From assembly GCA_946414025.1 (NCBI GenBank), contig CAMKMX010000008.1, positions 21,309 through 85,308 on the forward strand: a stretch of DNA of 64,000 nt. Direction: 5' to 3'. Shown in pieces: positions 24,964 to 34,277 of this stretch (the stretch's first letter is position 1; the number at the start of each line of letters is the position of its first letter). Made by a program: the position numbers and the translations under genes. The notes beneath the pieces are model-generated. The model was given only the letters and a program-made list of their open reading frames with translations. It had not been told where the DNA came from and made no database searches. Source of the stretch: an uncultured Fibrobacter sp. (GTDB lineage: Bacteria > Fibrobacterota > Fibrobacteria > Fibrobacterales > Fibrobacteraceae).

Positions 24964-26535
24964 CTACTTGTACAAAAGGTTCACGCCGCTGAACAGGGCC
25001 CGCATGTTGGCCTTCAGGGTATCGCTGGAGACGCCTCGGCCCTCTTCTTCCTTGCCGTTAGCGCGCAAGAGAATCCGGCTCAAGCCGCGACCCGCCCACA
25101 GCTTGTCCTTTTCGGGAACCACCACCTGGCGGTACTTCACCAGTTCCACCGGCATGTTGATTTCACGCATCAAGATAAGCCCGGCCTCGATGGGGCCTTC
25201 GGCGGTCACGGACCGGCGAATGGCCTCGCCATCCTTCTTGAAATGGAATATAAAGCGGTTCTCGTCGGGAATCACTTCCACGTTGTTGAACACCAGGCGG
25301 GCGTTCACGTTCACGCGCTCTTCGCGGAACACGTCCAGCACCCGCTCGGCGCTGAGTTCCCCTTCCTTTTCGCTCAGTTCCTTGAGCACGGGCTGCAGTT
25401 CCGCCGCCTCGGCCAGGGAGAGCCTGTAGCCGAACTTGGTGATAATCTCGTAAACCGCGGTACGGCCGCTCTGGCTGGTAAAGGAAATGGAATCGTTCTG
25501 GTGGCGACCGATGATGGAGTAGTCGATGGGGCGGTAGGCGCCCTTCTTCATGTCCTTGGTCTTGGAGGCACCATCCTGGTGGATACCGCTACGGTGCACA
25601 ATGGCCTCGGCACCGATCAGCGGGGCACGGCTGTAAATGCTCACGCCGGACCACTGGGAAATCAGGATAGCCGTCTCGTAAATGCGTTCCAGGTGCAGGC
25701 CGGTATTCACGCCGGAGTTGTGGAGCGCCACGGCCACCTCGTAGAAATTGGTGTTGCCGCAGCGTTCGCCCAGGCCGTTCAGGGCCACTTCCAGCTGGGT
25801 GGCCCCCACAAAGAAGCTTTCCACCGTAGCGGCCGTAGCCATGCCCAAGTCGTTGTGGCAATGGACCGAGATGGCAATGTCCTTGGGCAAGGCTTCATAA
25901 ACCTGCTTAATCTGGTTCACGTACAAGAAGGGCCTATACCGCTCCACCGTATTGGGCAGGTTTATGGTGGTGGCTCCCGCCTCCACCACGGCCTTCAGCA
26001 CATCAATCACAAAATCCATGTTGTCCAGGCAGTCCCCAAAGTGTTCGGCGCTGAACTCCACGTCGCCCTTGTCCCCTACCAGGGACTTGGCCAGTTTCAC
26101 GCACTTGACGGCCTTTTCCTTCACCTGTTCCGGAGTCAGGTGCAGCACATGTTCCATGGAGAGCTTGCTGGTAGCGAGGAAGGTGTGGATACGGGGGTGT
26201 GGGGCATACTGTACCGCCTCCCAGCAGCGCTGGATATCGCTTTCCACGCAGCGGGCAAGACCAGAGACCACCACCTTCTGGGCAACCTCATCCCCTTCTT
26301 CCGCCATCTTGGCGGTGAGCTGGGCAAGTTCCTTGCAAGACTCAAAATCCATCTCACTAGAGGCGGGGAACCCCACCTCGGCGCCGTGCACGCCCAGTTT
26401 CAAAAGTTGCAGGTACACGTCCTTTTTCTGGGCGTTGTTCCAGGGCTTGGGCAGCGCCTGGTTGCCGTCACGCAGCGTGACATCATAAAAGAACGGTTGT
26501 CTCTTCGCCATTTCGGCAGCATTCATTTCACTCAT
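24964..26535 (-). CDS. leuA: 2-isopropylmalate synthase
   Basis: The protein has 523 residues. The HMGL-like catalytic barrel begins with FFYDVTLRDGNQALPKPW (metal- and substrate-binding RDGNQ) and contains EVGFPASSEMD, TINLPNTVERYRP and the metal-binding SVHCHNDLGMATAATV, then NGLGERCGNTNF. From about residue 310 come the linker and C-terminal regulatory-type region, less conserved. It condenses acetyl-CoA with 2-ketoisovalerate in leucine synthesis; a homologous citramalate-synthase activity cannot be fully excluded by eye. The start at 26535 has GAGGAG 6 bases upstream. A TAnnTTTG box lies at 26585-26592. First gene of a probable five-gene operon. Confidence 0.9.
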   Translation of the reverse strand: MSEMNAAEMAKRQPFFYDVTLRDGNQALPKPWNNAQKKDVYLQLLKLGVHGAEVGFPASSEMDFESCKELAQLTAKMAEEGDEVAQKVVVSGLARCVESDIQRCWEAVQYAPHPRIHTFLATSKLSMEHVLHLTPEQVKEKAVKCVKLAKSLVGDKGDVEFSAEHFGDCLDNMDFVIDVLKAVVEAGATTINLPNTVERYRPFLYVNQIKQVYEALPKDIAISVHCHNDLGMATAATVESFFVGATQLEVALNGLGERCGNTNFYEVAVALHNSGVNTGLHLERIYETAILISQWSGVSIYSRAPLIGAEAIVHRSGIHQDGASKTKDMKKGAYRPIDYSIIGRHQNDSISFTSQSGRTAVYEIITKFGYRLSLAEAAELQPVLKELSEKEGELSAERVLDVFREERVNVNARLVFNNVEVIPDENRFIFHFKKDGEAIRRSVTAEGPIEAGLILMREINMPVELVKYRQVVVPEKDKLWAGRGLSRILLRANGKEEEGRGVSSDTLKANMRALFSGVNLLYK

Positions 26536-26584
26536 CTTATCTCCTCGCCCACGCAACATGGCCGCAAGATTCATTTTTCGGTTT

Positions 26585-26592
26585 CAAAGATA
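26585..26592 (-). promoter_or_regulatory. TAnnTTTG -7 promoter box of the leuA operon
   Basis: TATCTTTG on the minus strand, 50 bases upstream of the leuA ATG. A TTG at the usual distance is missing. Confidence 0.45.
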
Positions 26593-26601
26593 GAAATTGA
26601 C

Positions 26602-26639
26602 CCCAAAAAGGAAAACCCGCTGCCATATTGGAGCGGGCT
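26602..26639 (-). terminator. intrinsic terminator of the xylanase gene
   Basis: On the minus strand AGCCCGCT and AGCGGGTT pair around a 10-base loop, followed by TTCCTTTTT. It lies about 160 bases beyond the xylanase stop and just ahead of the leuA promoter box. Confidence 0.65.
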
Positions 26640-26796
26640 CATTTAGGTTAATTCTGTTCAAAATCCTTGAAAACGGCCTAAAACCTCGCTCCACAAGCAA
26701 GTCGCAATAGAAGTAGCAGGTTCAAGGTCTTTTTCATATTGGGTAATATACAAAAAAACAGATCGTTGGGCAAGTGGTTTTACGGCTATTTACCAA

Positions 26797-28320
26797 CTAT
26801 CGAGTCACTCGCACCTTTGTCAGTTGGTTGCCCTGCTTGACCAGATAGACGCCAGACCTGCGGAACTTGGCAAAGAGGATCTCCTCGAGAGACGCTCCTG
26901 CGGCAACGCTTACGCGTCCCAGGTTACGGCCCTGCATATCGAAGACCTGCAATTCCATACCAAACTGCGAAATGCGAATATTCCCGATAGCTTCAGGCTC
27001 CTGGTTATCTTCAGAGCCGTTGCTTGTCGGAGTGATGCTGCCAGAAGATGCAGGAACGGAGGCGCTGCTGGTAGGCGGGGTGTTCTGGGAATTTCCGTCC
27101 ACAGCAAACTTGATATTGTCCACATTTACGTAGCCATCATTAAAGAGCACACGCAACGTGTGTACGCCGCTCGGAATAGAAGTCGAGGTTGTACCACCGA
27201 AGGCTTTGTAATGCAAATCATTCCATGACGTATCAGTCAGGACAGAAACCGATCCAACCGTCACACCATCAACAAGCAGGGAGATTTGGCTTTTACGTTC
27301 TTGATCGTCAGCCCTTGCCGCAAGAACTTCAAAGTTGTAAATTCCAGTATTGGCAACATCCACGGTCCACTCCAAATAGGCGTTCGGCTTTACTTCGCCA
27401 ACTACATCGCCATAGATAGTGACTTCGTCTCCGCCGTTGGTTTCAAAGCTTTCCATTTGAATTGTGCCAGGAAGATTTGCCGTTGCTTGCTTATTTGAGG
27501 CAGAACTTGTGGGGGTAGAAGCGGAGCTTGTGGGGTTCGTGGAGGTGCTGGACTTAGGAGTTCCGCTATTGTCAACATACACCTTGGCGTAGTTGAAATC
27601 AAATTTTCCCGTCGCATTAGGCCCATCATTATTACCGGCTTCACCCAAAATCTTTGCCTCATACATTTTTCCAAGTTGCAAACCCTTGCTGGCCCACGCA
27701 TCAAAATGAGCCGTAATGTCAATTGTTCCACAGTTTCTTTGATTCACACGGATGCTGAAAAATTGATCAAAATCCTTATCATCACCATCAATGGAAAACG
27801 CCCTACGATGATTCTTGTAAACATCGTATTCCGCTCCGTCAATAGTCATACGACCAATTTTTTGTTCACCAACCCAATCGCCTGGGCGATACTGGCTTCC
27901 CCATGAATCAACAATATACCATTCAATCAATGGGTCACGAGTCCAGCCGTATATTCCAATGTATGAATAGTTGATATTGCTTGTTCCTGAAATCTTTACA
28001 CTGAAATCAGCGTACAAATGCCCCAACTGATCATAAGTTTGCGTACAATCGTAGGACATCCCCGAACGACACAAATAGTCCTTGTTTCCATTGAATTCAC
28101 AATACATCGATCCGTCGGAATAGAATGTAGCCGACTGGTCGCCCTGTTCACCCCAAAGCTCGTATCCAACATTTCCAATGGTACCCGTTTTATTGACGGT
28201 TTCCTTCACGCTGGTTCCCGAATGGGTGGCATTACAGAAATCCTGCGCCAGAGCTTGTGAGGTGAAAAGACCAAGGGATAGCAGCACAGCTGCCCCAACC
28301 GAAAAATATCCCTTCTTCAT
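26797..28320 (-). CDS. secreted GH11 endo-1,4-beta-xylanase with CBM6 and basic terminal domain
   Basis: The protein has 507 residues. A signal peptide of about 25 residues ends ALAQD. The GH11 domain (about 30-255) holds the nucleophile Glu133 in DPLIEWYIVDSWG and the acid/base Glu227 in AKILGEAGNNDG. A Ser/Thr/Pro linker leads to a CBM6-type carbohydrate-binding module (about 280-410; IQMESFETNGGDEVTIYGD and ending VNVDNIKFAVDG). A second Ser-rich linker leads to a C-terminal domain ending GVYLVKQGNQLTKVRVTR, like the basic terminal domains of Fibrobacter plant-wall enzymes or type IX-style tails. It hydrolyses xylan outside the cell. AAAGGAG precedes the ATG. Monocistronic, between terminators. 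Confidence 0.93.
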   Translation of the reverse strand: MKKGYFSVGAAVLLSLGLFTSQALAQDFCNATHSGTSVKETVNKTGTIGNVGYELWGEQGDQSATFYSDGSMYCEFNGNKDYLCRSGMSYDCTQTYDQLGHLYADFSVKISGTSNINYSYIGIYGWTRDPLIEWYIVDSWGSQYRPGDWVGEQKIGRMTIDGAEYDVYKNHRRAFSIDGDDKDFDQFFSIRVNQRNCGTIDITAHFDAWASKGLQLGKMYEAKILGEAGNNDGPNATGKFDFNYAKVYVDNSGTPKSSTSTNPTSSASTPTSSASNKQATANLPGTIQMESFETNGGDEVTIYGDVVGEVKPNAYLEWTVDVANTGIYNFEVLAARADDQERKSQISLLVDGVTVGSVSVLTDTSWNDLHYKAFGGTTSTSIPSGVHTLRVLFNDGYVNVDNIKFAVDGNSQNTPPTSSASVPASSGSITPTSNGSEDNQEPEAIGNIRISQFGMELQVFDMQGRNLGRVSVAAGASLEEILFAKFRRSGVYLVKQGNQLTKVRVTR

Positions 28321-28364
28321 AATTGAACTCCTTTGTGAGAGCCAAATCCAATATAAAACTATAC

Positions 28365-28393
28365 AAAAAGTTCCCGATTGTCACCGGGAACTT
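28365..28393 (-). terminator. intrinsic terminator downstream of gyrA
   Basis: AAGTTCCCG and CGGGAACTT pair around an 8-base loop on the minus strand and run into TTT. It separates gyrA from the xylanase gene. Confidence 0.75.
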
Positions 28394-28445
28394 TGTATAA
28401 AAAGCGTAACCAAAAGCGATTTTCGCGCTTTTTTTTTGTAAAAAT

Positions 28446-31097
28446 CTATTCCTCCGAAGAGTCGTCCTCCACCTGAACGCCTTCCACGTGGTCGAAGGTC
28501 TCCTTGGCGATGGCGCTGTCCTGCTCGATGTCTTCCACGCTGGGGAGAGCGGTAGCGTCCTGCACCACATCGCCTTCGCGGAGGCTGATGGCCTTCACGC
28601 CCTGGGCGTTACGGCCCGTGAGGCGGATGTCGGCAGCCTTGATGCGAATCACCTGGCCTTCGCGGCTGGTGATAATCAGGTCGTAGTCGTCAGCGACGCT
28701 TTCTACGAACACGGCAGGACCGATCTTGTCGGTGACCTTCAGGTTGATAACGCCCTTGCCGCCACGACGGGTAATGCGGTAAGTGCCGGGCTCGCTGCGC
28801 TTGCCGAAACCGTTTTCGGTAATGGTCAGCACCTTGTTACCCGCCTTGAGCCACAGGAGCGAAATCACCTCGTCGCCTTCGGCAAGCTTGATACCGCGCA
28901 CGCCGTGGGTTCCACGGCCCATGGGGCGGAAGCAGGTAATGGGGAACGTCAGGGCCTGGCCGTTCCGGGTGGCAAGCATCAGCAGGTCCTTCGGGATCGG
29001 GCGGCCTTCAACATCTTCGGAACCGTCCTCCCCTTCGGCCACTTCAGCTTCGACGGCCTCGGCGGCCTGTTCAACGGCATCGTCAGCGTCGTTTGCATTC
29101 AGCGAAGCCTTGTATTCCTCTTCGGTCATGCCCACCAGCTGCACCTTCACCAGTTCGTCATCTTCGTCCAGGCGGATGGCGTTCACGCCGGCCTTGCGGG
29201 GGCGGCTGAACAGGGTCAGGTCCATCTTGTTGATGATACCCTTCTTGGTGGCAAACACCAGGCAGAAGAACCCGCCGAACTTGCGCACCGGCACAATGGC
29301 CTGTACCTTTTCGCCTTCGGTAAGTCCCACGAAGTTGATGATGGGGCGGCCCTTGCCGTTGCGGGTGCCTTCGGGCAGGCGGTAAACCTTGGTCCAGTAG
29401 GCACGGCCCTTGTTGGTGAACACCAGCAGGTAGCTGTGGGTCGATGCCGTGAAAATCTGGTCCACGTTATCCTCGTCCTTGAGGGTCGCACCGATAATTC
29501 CCTTGCCACCGCGGTTCTGGGCCTTGAAGGTATCAATGGGCAGGCGCTTGATGTAGCCTTCCTTGCTCAAGGTAATCACCTGTTCCTCTTCGGCAATCAG
29601 GTCTTCGTAGTCCAGGTCATCTACAGAATCTTCGATGCTGGTGCGGCGTTCGTCGCCGAACTTGGCCACCACGGCATCCAGCTTTTCAAGCACGATGGCG
29701 ATACGGCGTTCCCGCTTGGCGAGAATGTCCTTCAGGTCGGCCACGGTGGCGATAAGCTCGTTGTATTCCGCTTCCAACTTTTCCAAGTTCAGGCCGGTGA
29801 GCTGGGCAAGACGCATATCCACAATGGCCTGGGACTGGATGTCGTCCAGGTTGAAGCGGGCCTGCAGGTTCTGCTTCGCCAACTCCGTAGTCTTGCTGTT
29901 CTTGATAATCTGCACCACCTCGTCGATATTCTGGGTGGCAATACGCAGACCCTCGATAATGTGGAGGCGAGCTTCCGCCTTCTTCAAGTCGAACTGGGTG
30001 GCGCGGGTAATCACGTCCATACGGTGGTCCACGTACACCTGAATCAGCTCCTTGAGGGTCAAAAGCTTGGGCAGGTTGTTCACCAGGGCCAGGTTGTAGA
30101 TGCTGAAGGTGGTCTGCAACTGGGTGTTCTTGTACAGGTTGTTCAGCACCACTTCGGCAACGGCGTCACGACGCAGTTCAATCACAATCCGCATGCCTTC
30201 GCGGTTGGATTCGTCGCGGATGTCGGTAATGCCGTCCACGCGCTTCTCGCGGACCAGTTCCGCAATCTTCTTGCAGAGTTCCGCCTTGTTCACCATGTAA
30301 GGGATCTCGGTCACCAGAATGCGGGGCTTGCCCTTGCTGTCGGTTTCCACCTCGGTACGGGCGCGCACACGCACACGGCCGTGCCCTGTCAGGTAGGCGT
30401 CACGGATACCCGCACGTCCACAAATCACCGCCCCCGTAGGGAAGTCCGGGCCCGTCACCAGCTGCAGCAGGTCCTCGTCGGGAATTTCGGGATTTTCAGC
30501 CACCGCGTGGATGGCGTTTGCAATTTCGCGCAGGTTGTGGGGAGCCATGGAAGTGGCCATACCCACGGCGATACCCGTAGTGCCGTTCACCAGCATGTTG
30601 GGGAGCGCAGACGGAAGCACCAGCGGCTCTTCCAGGGACTCGTCGTAGTTGGGGCCCATGTCTACGGTGTCCTTTTCCAGATCCTCCAGCATCAGAGCGC
30701 CCAGGTTGTTCATCTTCGCTTCGGTGTAACGCATGGCGGCGGCACCGTCACCGTCGATAGAGCCGAAGTTACCCTGACCGAACACCAACGGGTAGCGCAG
30801 GGAGAAGTCCTGGGCCATGCGGACCAGGGTCTCATAAACAGCGGAGTCTCCATGAGGGTGGTACTTACCGATAACGTCACCCACGATACGGGCGCTCTTG
30901 ACCGTCGGCTTGTTGGGGACCACGCCCAGCTTATGCATACTGAACATGACGCGGCGGTGCACCGGCTTGAACCCGTCTCGGGCATCGGGCAAGGCACGGG
31001 CCACAATCACGCTCATAGAGTAGCGCAAGTAGCAATCCTGCATGTCCTTCTCAATCAGGCTCTTGAACTGCGTTCCTGGTACCAATTCTTCTGACAT
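28446..31097 (-). CDS. gyrA: DNA gyrase subunit A
   Basis: The protein has 883 residues. The catalytic tyrosine is Tyr124 in AAMRYTEAKM. The quinolone-resistance region reads HPHGDSAVYETLVRMAQ with Ser85 and Glu89 at the two key positions, a normal susceptible-type arrangement. The GyrA box QNRGGKG is present near residue 525, distinguishing it from ParC, and beta-propeller blades fill the C-terminal third. An acidic insertion rich in Ala, Glu and Asp lies at about residues 668-695, and the C-terminus is acidic (VQVEDDSSEE). With GyrB it introduces negative supercoils. GAGGA precedes the ATG, only 12 bases after the surE stop, so the two are co-transcribed. Confidence 0.98.
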   Translation of the reverse strand: MSEELVPGTQFKSLIEKDMQDCYLRYSMSVIVARALPDARDGFKPVHRRVMFSMHKLGVVPNKPTVKSARIVGDVIGKYHPHGDSAVYETLVRMAQDFSLRYPLVFGQGNFGSIDGDGAAAMRYTEAKMNNLGALMLEDLEKDTVDMGPNYDESLEEPLVLPSALPNMLVNGTTGIAVGMATSMAPHNLREIANAIHAVAENPEIPDEDLLQLVTGPDFPTGAVICGRAGIRDAYLTGHGRVRVRARTEVETDSKGKPRILVTEIPYMVNKAELCKKIAELVREKRVDGITDIRDESNREGMRIVIELRRDAVAEVVLNNLYKNTQLQTTFSIYNLALVNNLPKLLTLKELIQVYVDHRMDVITRATQFDLKKAEARLHIIEGLRIATQNIDEVVQIIKNSKTTELAKQNLQARFNLDDIQSQAIVDMRLAQLTGLNLEKLEAEYNELIATVADLKDILAKRERRIAIVLEKLDAVVAKFGDERRTSIEDSVDDLDYEDLIAEEEQVITLSKEGYIKRLPIDTFKAQNRGGKGIIGATLKDEDNVDQIFTASTHSYLLVFTNKGRAYWTKVYRLPEGTRNGKGRPIINFVGLTEGEKVQAIVPVRKFGGFFCLVFATKKGIINKMDLTLFSRPRKAGVNAIRLDEDDELVKVQLVGMTEEEYKASLNANDADDAVEQAAEAVEAEVAEGEDGSEDVEGRPIPKDLLMLATRNGQALTFPITCFRPMGRGTHGVRGIKLAEGDEVISLLWLKAGNKVLTITENGFGKRSEPGTYRITRRGGKGVINLKVTDKIGPAVFVESVADDYDLIITSREGQVIRIKAADIRLTGRNAQGVKAISLREGDVVQDATALPSVEDIEQDSAIAKETFDHVEGVQVEDDSSEE

Positions 31098-31109
31098 TCG
31101 ATCTTCCTC

Positions 31110-31931
31110 TTAGTGGTTGGTGGTTTCCACCAACATCTCGTTTATTACTTTCAAACTTTCTTCGTCCGTCTGGTCTATGCGGTGAGGCGTGACGGTGGCA
31201 TAGCCCTGTTCCAGCAGGTAGTCGTCGCTATCCGCGGGCTGCTCGTTCCACAACTTTTCACCGTCCAGCTGCCACAGGCCATTCTCGTGACCGTAGTGGT
31301 CCGTAAACATTCCAACGGCCATCTTCGCTGCCCTAAATCCCTTGAAGGTTTCGACGGTAGCCTTTGGAAAATTCACGTTCCAGAAAACGCCCTTGGGAAT
31401 TGCCCCGTAAAGACGCTCCTTCACCACCTTCGCGGCAAAATCCGCCGCCGTCTGCAACAATTCCGCACCTGTCCCCCGGAGTGAAAGGGCAATACCCGGC
31501 ACCCCCCAGAGAGCAGATTCGCGGGCTCCGGCCACGGTCCCCGAATAGAGGGACGACACCCCGGAATTCTCGCCCACGTTCACTCCCGAAAAACACACGT
31601 CAAAGGCCCCTGCCAAAGGCCCTAGACCGGCCCCCTCGGTAGATAGCCCGTAAAGGGCGAAATGCCCCAGGGCAAACTTCACGCAGTCAGCCGGCGTCCC
31701 GTCCATGGAATAGGCCCTGGCAGAACCAGCCGCCTCCCCTAGGTCCACCACCTTCAGCGAAAGCCCGCGACGCACCGTAAAGGCGTGAGAAACCCCGCTC
31801 TGCTCATGTTCCGGAGCAAAGACGAACACCTCCCCGTAGGGGGAAAGGGCGCGGGCCAAAGCGCAAATATTCTCGCTCTGAACACCGTCGTCGTTGGTGA
31901 TCAGAATACGGGGTTTCGGGGTATCTTGCAT
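31110..31931 (-). CDS. surE: 5'/3'-nucleotidase SurE
   Basis: The protein has 273 residues from the ATG at 31931 (AGGG 5 bases upstream). Family motifs are RILITNDDGVQSENICALA with the metal-binding Asp pair, APEHEQSGVSHAFT, and FSGVNVGENSGVSSLYSGTV with the metal-binding Asn. SurE dephosphorylates nucleoside monophosphates and is linked to stationary-phase survival. It is the first gene of the surE-gyrA unit. Its start lies 36 bases from the divergent SpoU gene, and the gap contains a perfect inverted repeat. Confidence 0.93.
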   Translation of the reverse strand: MQDTPKPRILITNDDGVQSENICALARALSPYGEVFVFAPEHEQSGVSHAFTVRRGLSLKVVDLGEAAGSARAYSMDGTPADCVKFALGHFALYGLSTEGAGLGPLAGAFDVCFSGVNVGENSGVSSLYSGTVAGARESALWGVPGIALSLRGTGAELLQTAADFAAKVVKERLYGAIPKGVFWNVNFPKATVETFKGFRAAKMAVGMFTDHYGHENGLWQLDGEKLWNEQPADSDDYLLEQGYATVTPHRIDQTDEESLKVINEMLVETTNH

Positions 31932-31938
31932 GCGCCCT

Positions 31939-31963
31939 AAAAGATAGCAAAAAACTATCTTTT
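31939..31963. promoter_or_regulatory. inverted repeat between surE and SpoU gene: back-to-back -7-like boxes
   Basis: AAAAGATAG and CTATCTTTT, 9-bp perfect arms, flank CAAAAAA. Each arm reads TATCTTTT towards the gene it faces, one base off the TAnnTTTG box. It may be two divergent promoters sharing one spacer, or an operator controlling both genes. Confidence 0.5.
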
Positions 31964-31967
31964 GGAC

Positions 31968-32717
31968 ATGTACACGGAACCGAAATTTTTGGCCATGAAG
32001 GACAAGTCCAAGGCCAAGCGGATGGCCGAACTCCTGCGGGTCATCATCTTGCAATTGGGCGACGACGTGCCCCGCGCCAGGCGGGAATTCGAGACCTACG
32101 CCGGCTGGATGAAACTGCCCGAAGGAGAACGCCTAGTAGGCAAGAACCAGGCCCAGATGATTGACCTGTACAAGACGTTTCGCACGCGGGCGGGCCTCGG
32201 GTTCGAACGGGATGTTTACCTGGAGCAGGAACCGGGGGACCGCGAAACACCAAACGAGAAGCCCATCCCCTTCGCCGTGCTGGTGCACAACCTGCGGAGC
32301 GCCTTCAACGTAGGCGCCATCATCAGGAGCACGGACTGCTTCGGTCTCGAAGGAGTCCACCTGAGCGGCTACAGCTGCGGCCCCGACCACGTGACGGTAA
32401 AAAGTGCTGCCCGAGGCTGCCAGGAATGGATTCCCATCAAGCGCTGGGAAAGCCCCATGGATTGCATCAAGTGGCACAGGGAAAACGGCTACGAAATCAT
32501 CGCACTTGAAACCGGCGAAGACATTCCAAGCATTACCGAAGTGAAATGGCCCGAAAAGGGGCTCATCATCCTCGGGAACGAGGAACTGGGAATCGCCCCC
32601 GAACTCATGGAACAGGCCACCCTGAAGGTGACCATCCCCATGGCAGGGCGCAAGGCCAGCATGAACGTGGCAGGAGCATTCGCCATCATGGCGTTCTGCT
32701 TGAGGAACAGAAATTGA
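31968..32717 (+). CDS. SpoU/TrmH-family RNA 2'-O-methyltransferase
   Basis: The protein has 249 residues from the ATG at 31968; a TTG six bases upstream is an alternative. SPOUT motifs are VLVHNLRSAFNVGAIIRSTDCFGLEGVHLSG (motif 1 with catalytic-type Arg), GLIILGNEELGIAPELM (motif 2) and TIPMAGRKASMNVAGAFAIMAF (motif 3, knot). The N-terminal 85 residues form an extra helical domain. It methylates rRNA or tRNA; the target is unknown. No Shine-Dalgarno is visible. The last 48 bases of the gene, including the stop codon, are repeated perfectly at 34278-34325, on the far side of the AbiE cassette. Confidence 0.9.
   Translation: MYTEPKFLAMKDKSKAKRMAELLRVIILQLGDDVPRARREFETYAGWMKLPEGERLVGKNQAQMIDLYKTFRTRAGLGFERDVYLEQEPGDRETPNEKPIPFAVLVHNLRSAFNVGAIIRSTDCFGLEGVHLSGYSCGPDHVTVKSAARGCQEWIPIKRWESPMDCIKWHRENGYEIIALETGEDIPSITEVKWPEKGLIILGNEELGIAPELMEQATLKVTIPMAGRKASMNVAGAFAIMAFCLRNRN
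32670..32717 (+). repeat. 48-bp direct repeat, left copy (3' end of the SpoU gene)
   Basis: It begins GCAGGAGCATTCGCCATCAT and ends at the TGA stop codon of the gene. It is identical to 34278-34325. The two copies bracket the AbiE genes, as attL and attR sites would. Confidence 0.9.
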
Positions 32718-32779
32718 TTTCTCGGTGGAAACTCTTTTTTTAATGCACTGTTCTTGTAGTCATCGGCAGAAAAAATCCA

Positions 32780-33565
32780 TTATAGCCAATTTTCTACAAA
32801 TTCCCTGAACTGCAGGATTTTTTCGCTAGAGTGGACATTGAACAGCAGATGTTCGAAATCCCGCTTTTTCATGTTTAGGTCAACACTGTCTGCCACCTTC
32901 AAAAGTTCGCATTTCAAGTGAGCGCTGTCCTTGATGCCATTGCTCTTTTGCAGGAAATCGATGTTGGGTTCTGTTTGCGGCAAAAGGAACATAGTGTCAT
33001 AAAAATCCCGTCCCTTGCCACGGGACAAAAGCGCAGAAATTTTCATTGAACAAAGAATGTCATCAGGAGGGACCTGCAACGGGAAAAAGAATCCACATCC
33101 GCTCACGTTTACCATCTGAGGCTTGTATCCAACGCCCTGATCTTCGGCTTCAATCTTCACCAGCAAACGTTCTTCCCTATGGCCACTCAGTTTCAGCGTA
33201 AAAAGCAGTTCTGGGAAATAGATGCTTCGCCGGAAAGCCGTTATCCTTTCGCTTTCCTTCTGTTTGACAACCGCATTCAATCCATTCCCTTGCAGGTAAC
33301 GAATAATGTTGTCTGTAAGCAAAATAAAATCTCCCCTAGTAAGATCTTTGCAGTCAAAATCCAGGTCTTCGGAAAAACGGTCAATTTTCTTGATTAGTCG
33401 AAGATTCGTACCTCCGATAAATGACAAGCGGCGTACATACTCCGAACTGGAGATGTAGTCCAGAATCATAAGCAGCAAATACTCCTTGAGCATCTGCTTT
33501 GCAAACAAAGAATTACTCGCAATCTGCGGCGGGAAGAAATTTTTGATATAGTCCAAATCAACCAT
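32780..33565 (-). CDS. AbiEii-type nucleotidyltransferase toxin
   Basis: The protein has 261 residues. The nucleotidyltransferase signature is FIGGTNLRLIKKIDRFSEDLDFD (G-G-T/S-x-L and D-x-D), with a following conserved KIEAEDQGVGY-type strand and GRDFYDTMFLL, the third motif of the AbiEii/DUF1814 family. These toxins arrest growth by transferring nucleotides, reported for homologues on tRNA acceptor ends. The start overlaps the antitoxin stop by 8 bases. It is AT-rich relative to the SpoU and MATE genes on either side. Confidence 0.85.
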   Translation of the reverse strand: MVDLDYIKNFFPPQIASNSLFAKQMLKEYLLLMILDYISSSEYVRRLSFIGGTNLRLIKKIDRFSEDLDFDCKDLTRGDFILLTDNIIRYLQGNGLNAVVKQKESERITAFRRSIYFPELLFTLKLSGHREERLLVKIEAEDQGVGYKPQMVNVSGCGFFFPLQVPPDDILCSMKISALLSRGKGRDFYDTMFLLPQTEPNIDFLQKSNGIKDSAHLKCELLKVADSVDLNMKKRDFEHLLFNVHSSEKILQFREFVENWL

Positions 33566-34184
33566 ACAGCCTCAACAAATCTTTAACGCGCCTATTCAGC
33601 GCCTTGCTTGCAAACTTTTCCAGATAGCCTCCCAACCTTTCACGGTCAAGCGAATCCGTCATGAAATCTTCATCGAGACGAAGTGACTCAAAGTCTTCTT
33701 GCGTCTTATAAAACGGGTTCAAATACAAAAAATCCAGCAGAGCCTTTTCGGGTGTCGCCATCAAGAAATACTGACCGTTTGCCGACGGATGCTCTATAGG
33801 GTACGGCGCATAGCCAAAAAACAATGACGGCTTCAGGTTCTGGTAAACGAACTGCCCCCAGCCATTTTCGAACGAGGCTGTCTTCAGCGATGTCACGCAA
33901 GTTAGCTGCACCACGGTCTCAGGAATCATCCCGTAGAACGCAAGGGCATACTGGAGCGAGATGTAAGAAGGCTTGTAAATCTTGTTGGCAGAAAGCCTCA
34001 CAAAATCAGGATTTTTCCCGAACTCCGGAAAAGAAAACCACCCCCGACGAAGCCGTACAATGTACCCTTGTCTCAGCCACCGAGTCAGGTTCATCTGACT
34101 GAAATCAGGATACTCCGCAAGTACCTGGTTTGTCGTAAAGCACACCAACGGGGAAAAAGTCTCTTTAAACCGCAGATAATTCAT
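33558..34184 (-). CDS. AbiEi-type antitoxin/transcriptional repressor
   Basis: The protein has 208 residues from the ATG at 34184; the frame extends upstream but a promoter and no ribosome binding site lie there. The N-terminal winged-helix segment (SQMNLTRWLRQGYIVRLRRGWFSFPEF) followed by YKPSYISLQYALAFYGMIPETVVQLTCVTS is the classic AbiEi arrangement (IS-x-x-SAL-x-x-x-G-like region). ATPEKALLDFLYL and the basic C-terminus complete the fold. It neutralises AbiEii and represses its own operon. The gene precedes and overlaps the toxin gene by 8 bases, the normal order for type IV AbiE systems. Confidence 0.85.
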   Translation of the reverse strand: MNYLRFKETFSPLVCFTTNQVLAEYPDFSQMNLTRWLRQGYIVRLRRGWFSFPEFGKNPDFVRLSANKIYKPSYISLQYALAFYGMIPETVVQLTCVTSLKTASFENGWGQFVYQNLKPSLFFGYAPYPIEHPSANGQYFLMATPEKALLDFLYLNPFYKTQEDFESLRLDEDFMTDSLDRERLGGYLEKFASKALNRRVKDLLRLYG

Positions 34185-34202
34185 TTTATTTCTTTTGTTA
34201 TA

Positions 34203-34233
34203 CAAATATATATAATTTTGGAAACAAAAGCAA
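34203..34233 (-). promoter_or_regulatory. FCB-type promoter of the AbiE operon
   Basis: On the minus strand TTG (34233-34231), a 20-base spacer and TATATTTG (34210-34203). The -7 box lies 18 bases upstream of the antitoxin ATG. The promoter lies inside the direct-repeat-bounded cassette. Confidence 0.6.
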
Positions 34234-34277
34234 CATTTTTCTCGTAAAAAAGCAGTCTGAACCTCGTCAAAACGATT

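Noticed and set aside
28488..31094. 868-codon plus-strand frame opposite gyrA
   Set aside because: Shadow of gyrA; similar long shadows lie opposite fusA, leuA and groL.
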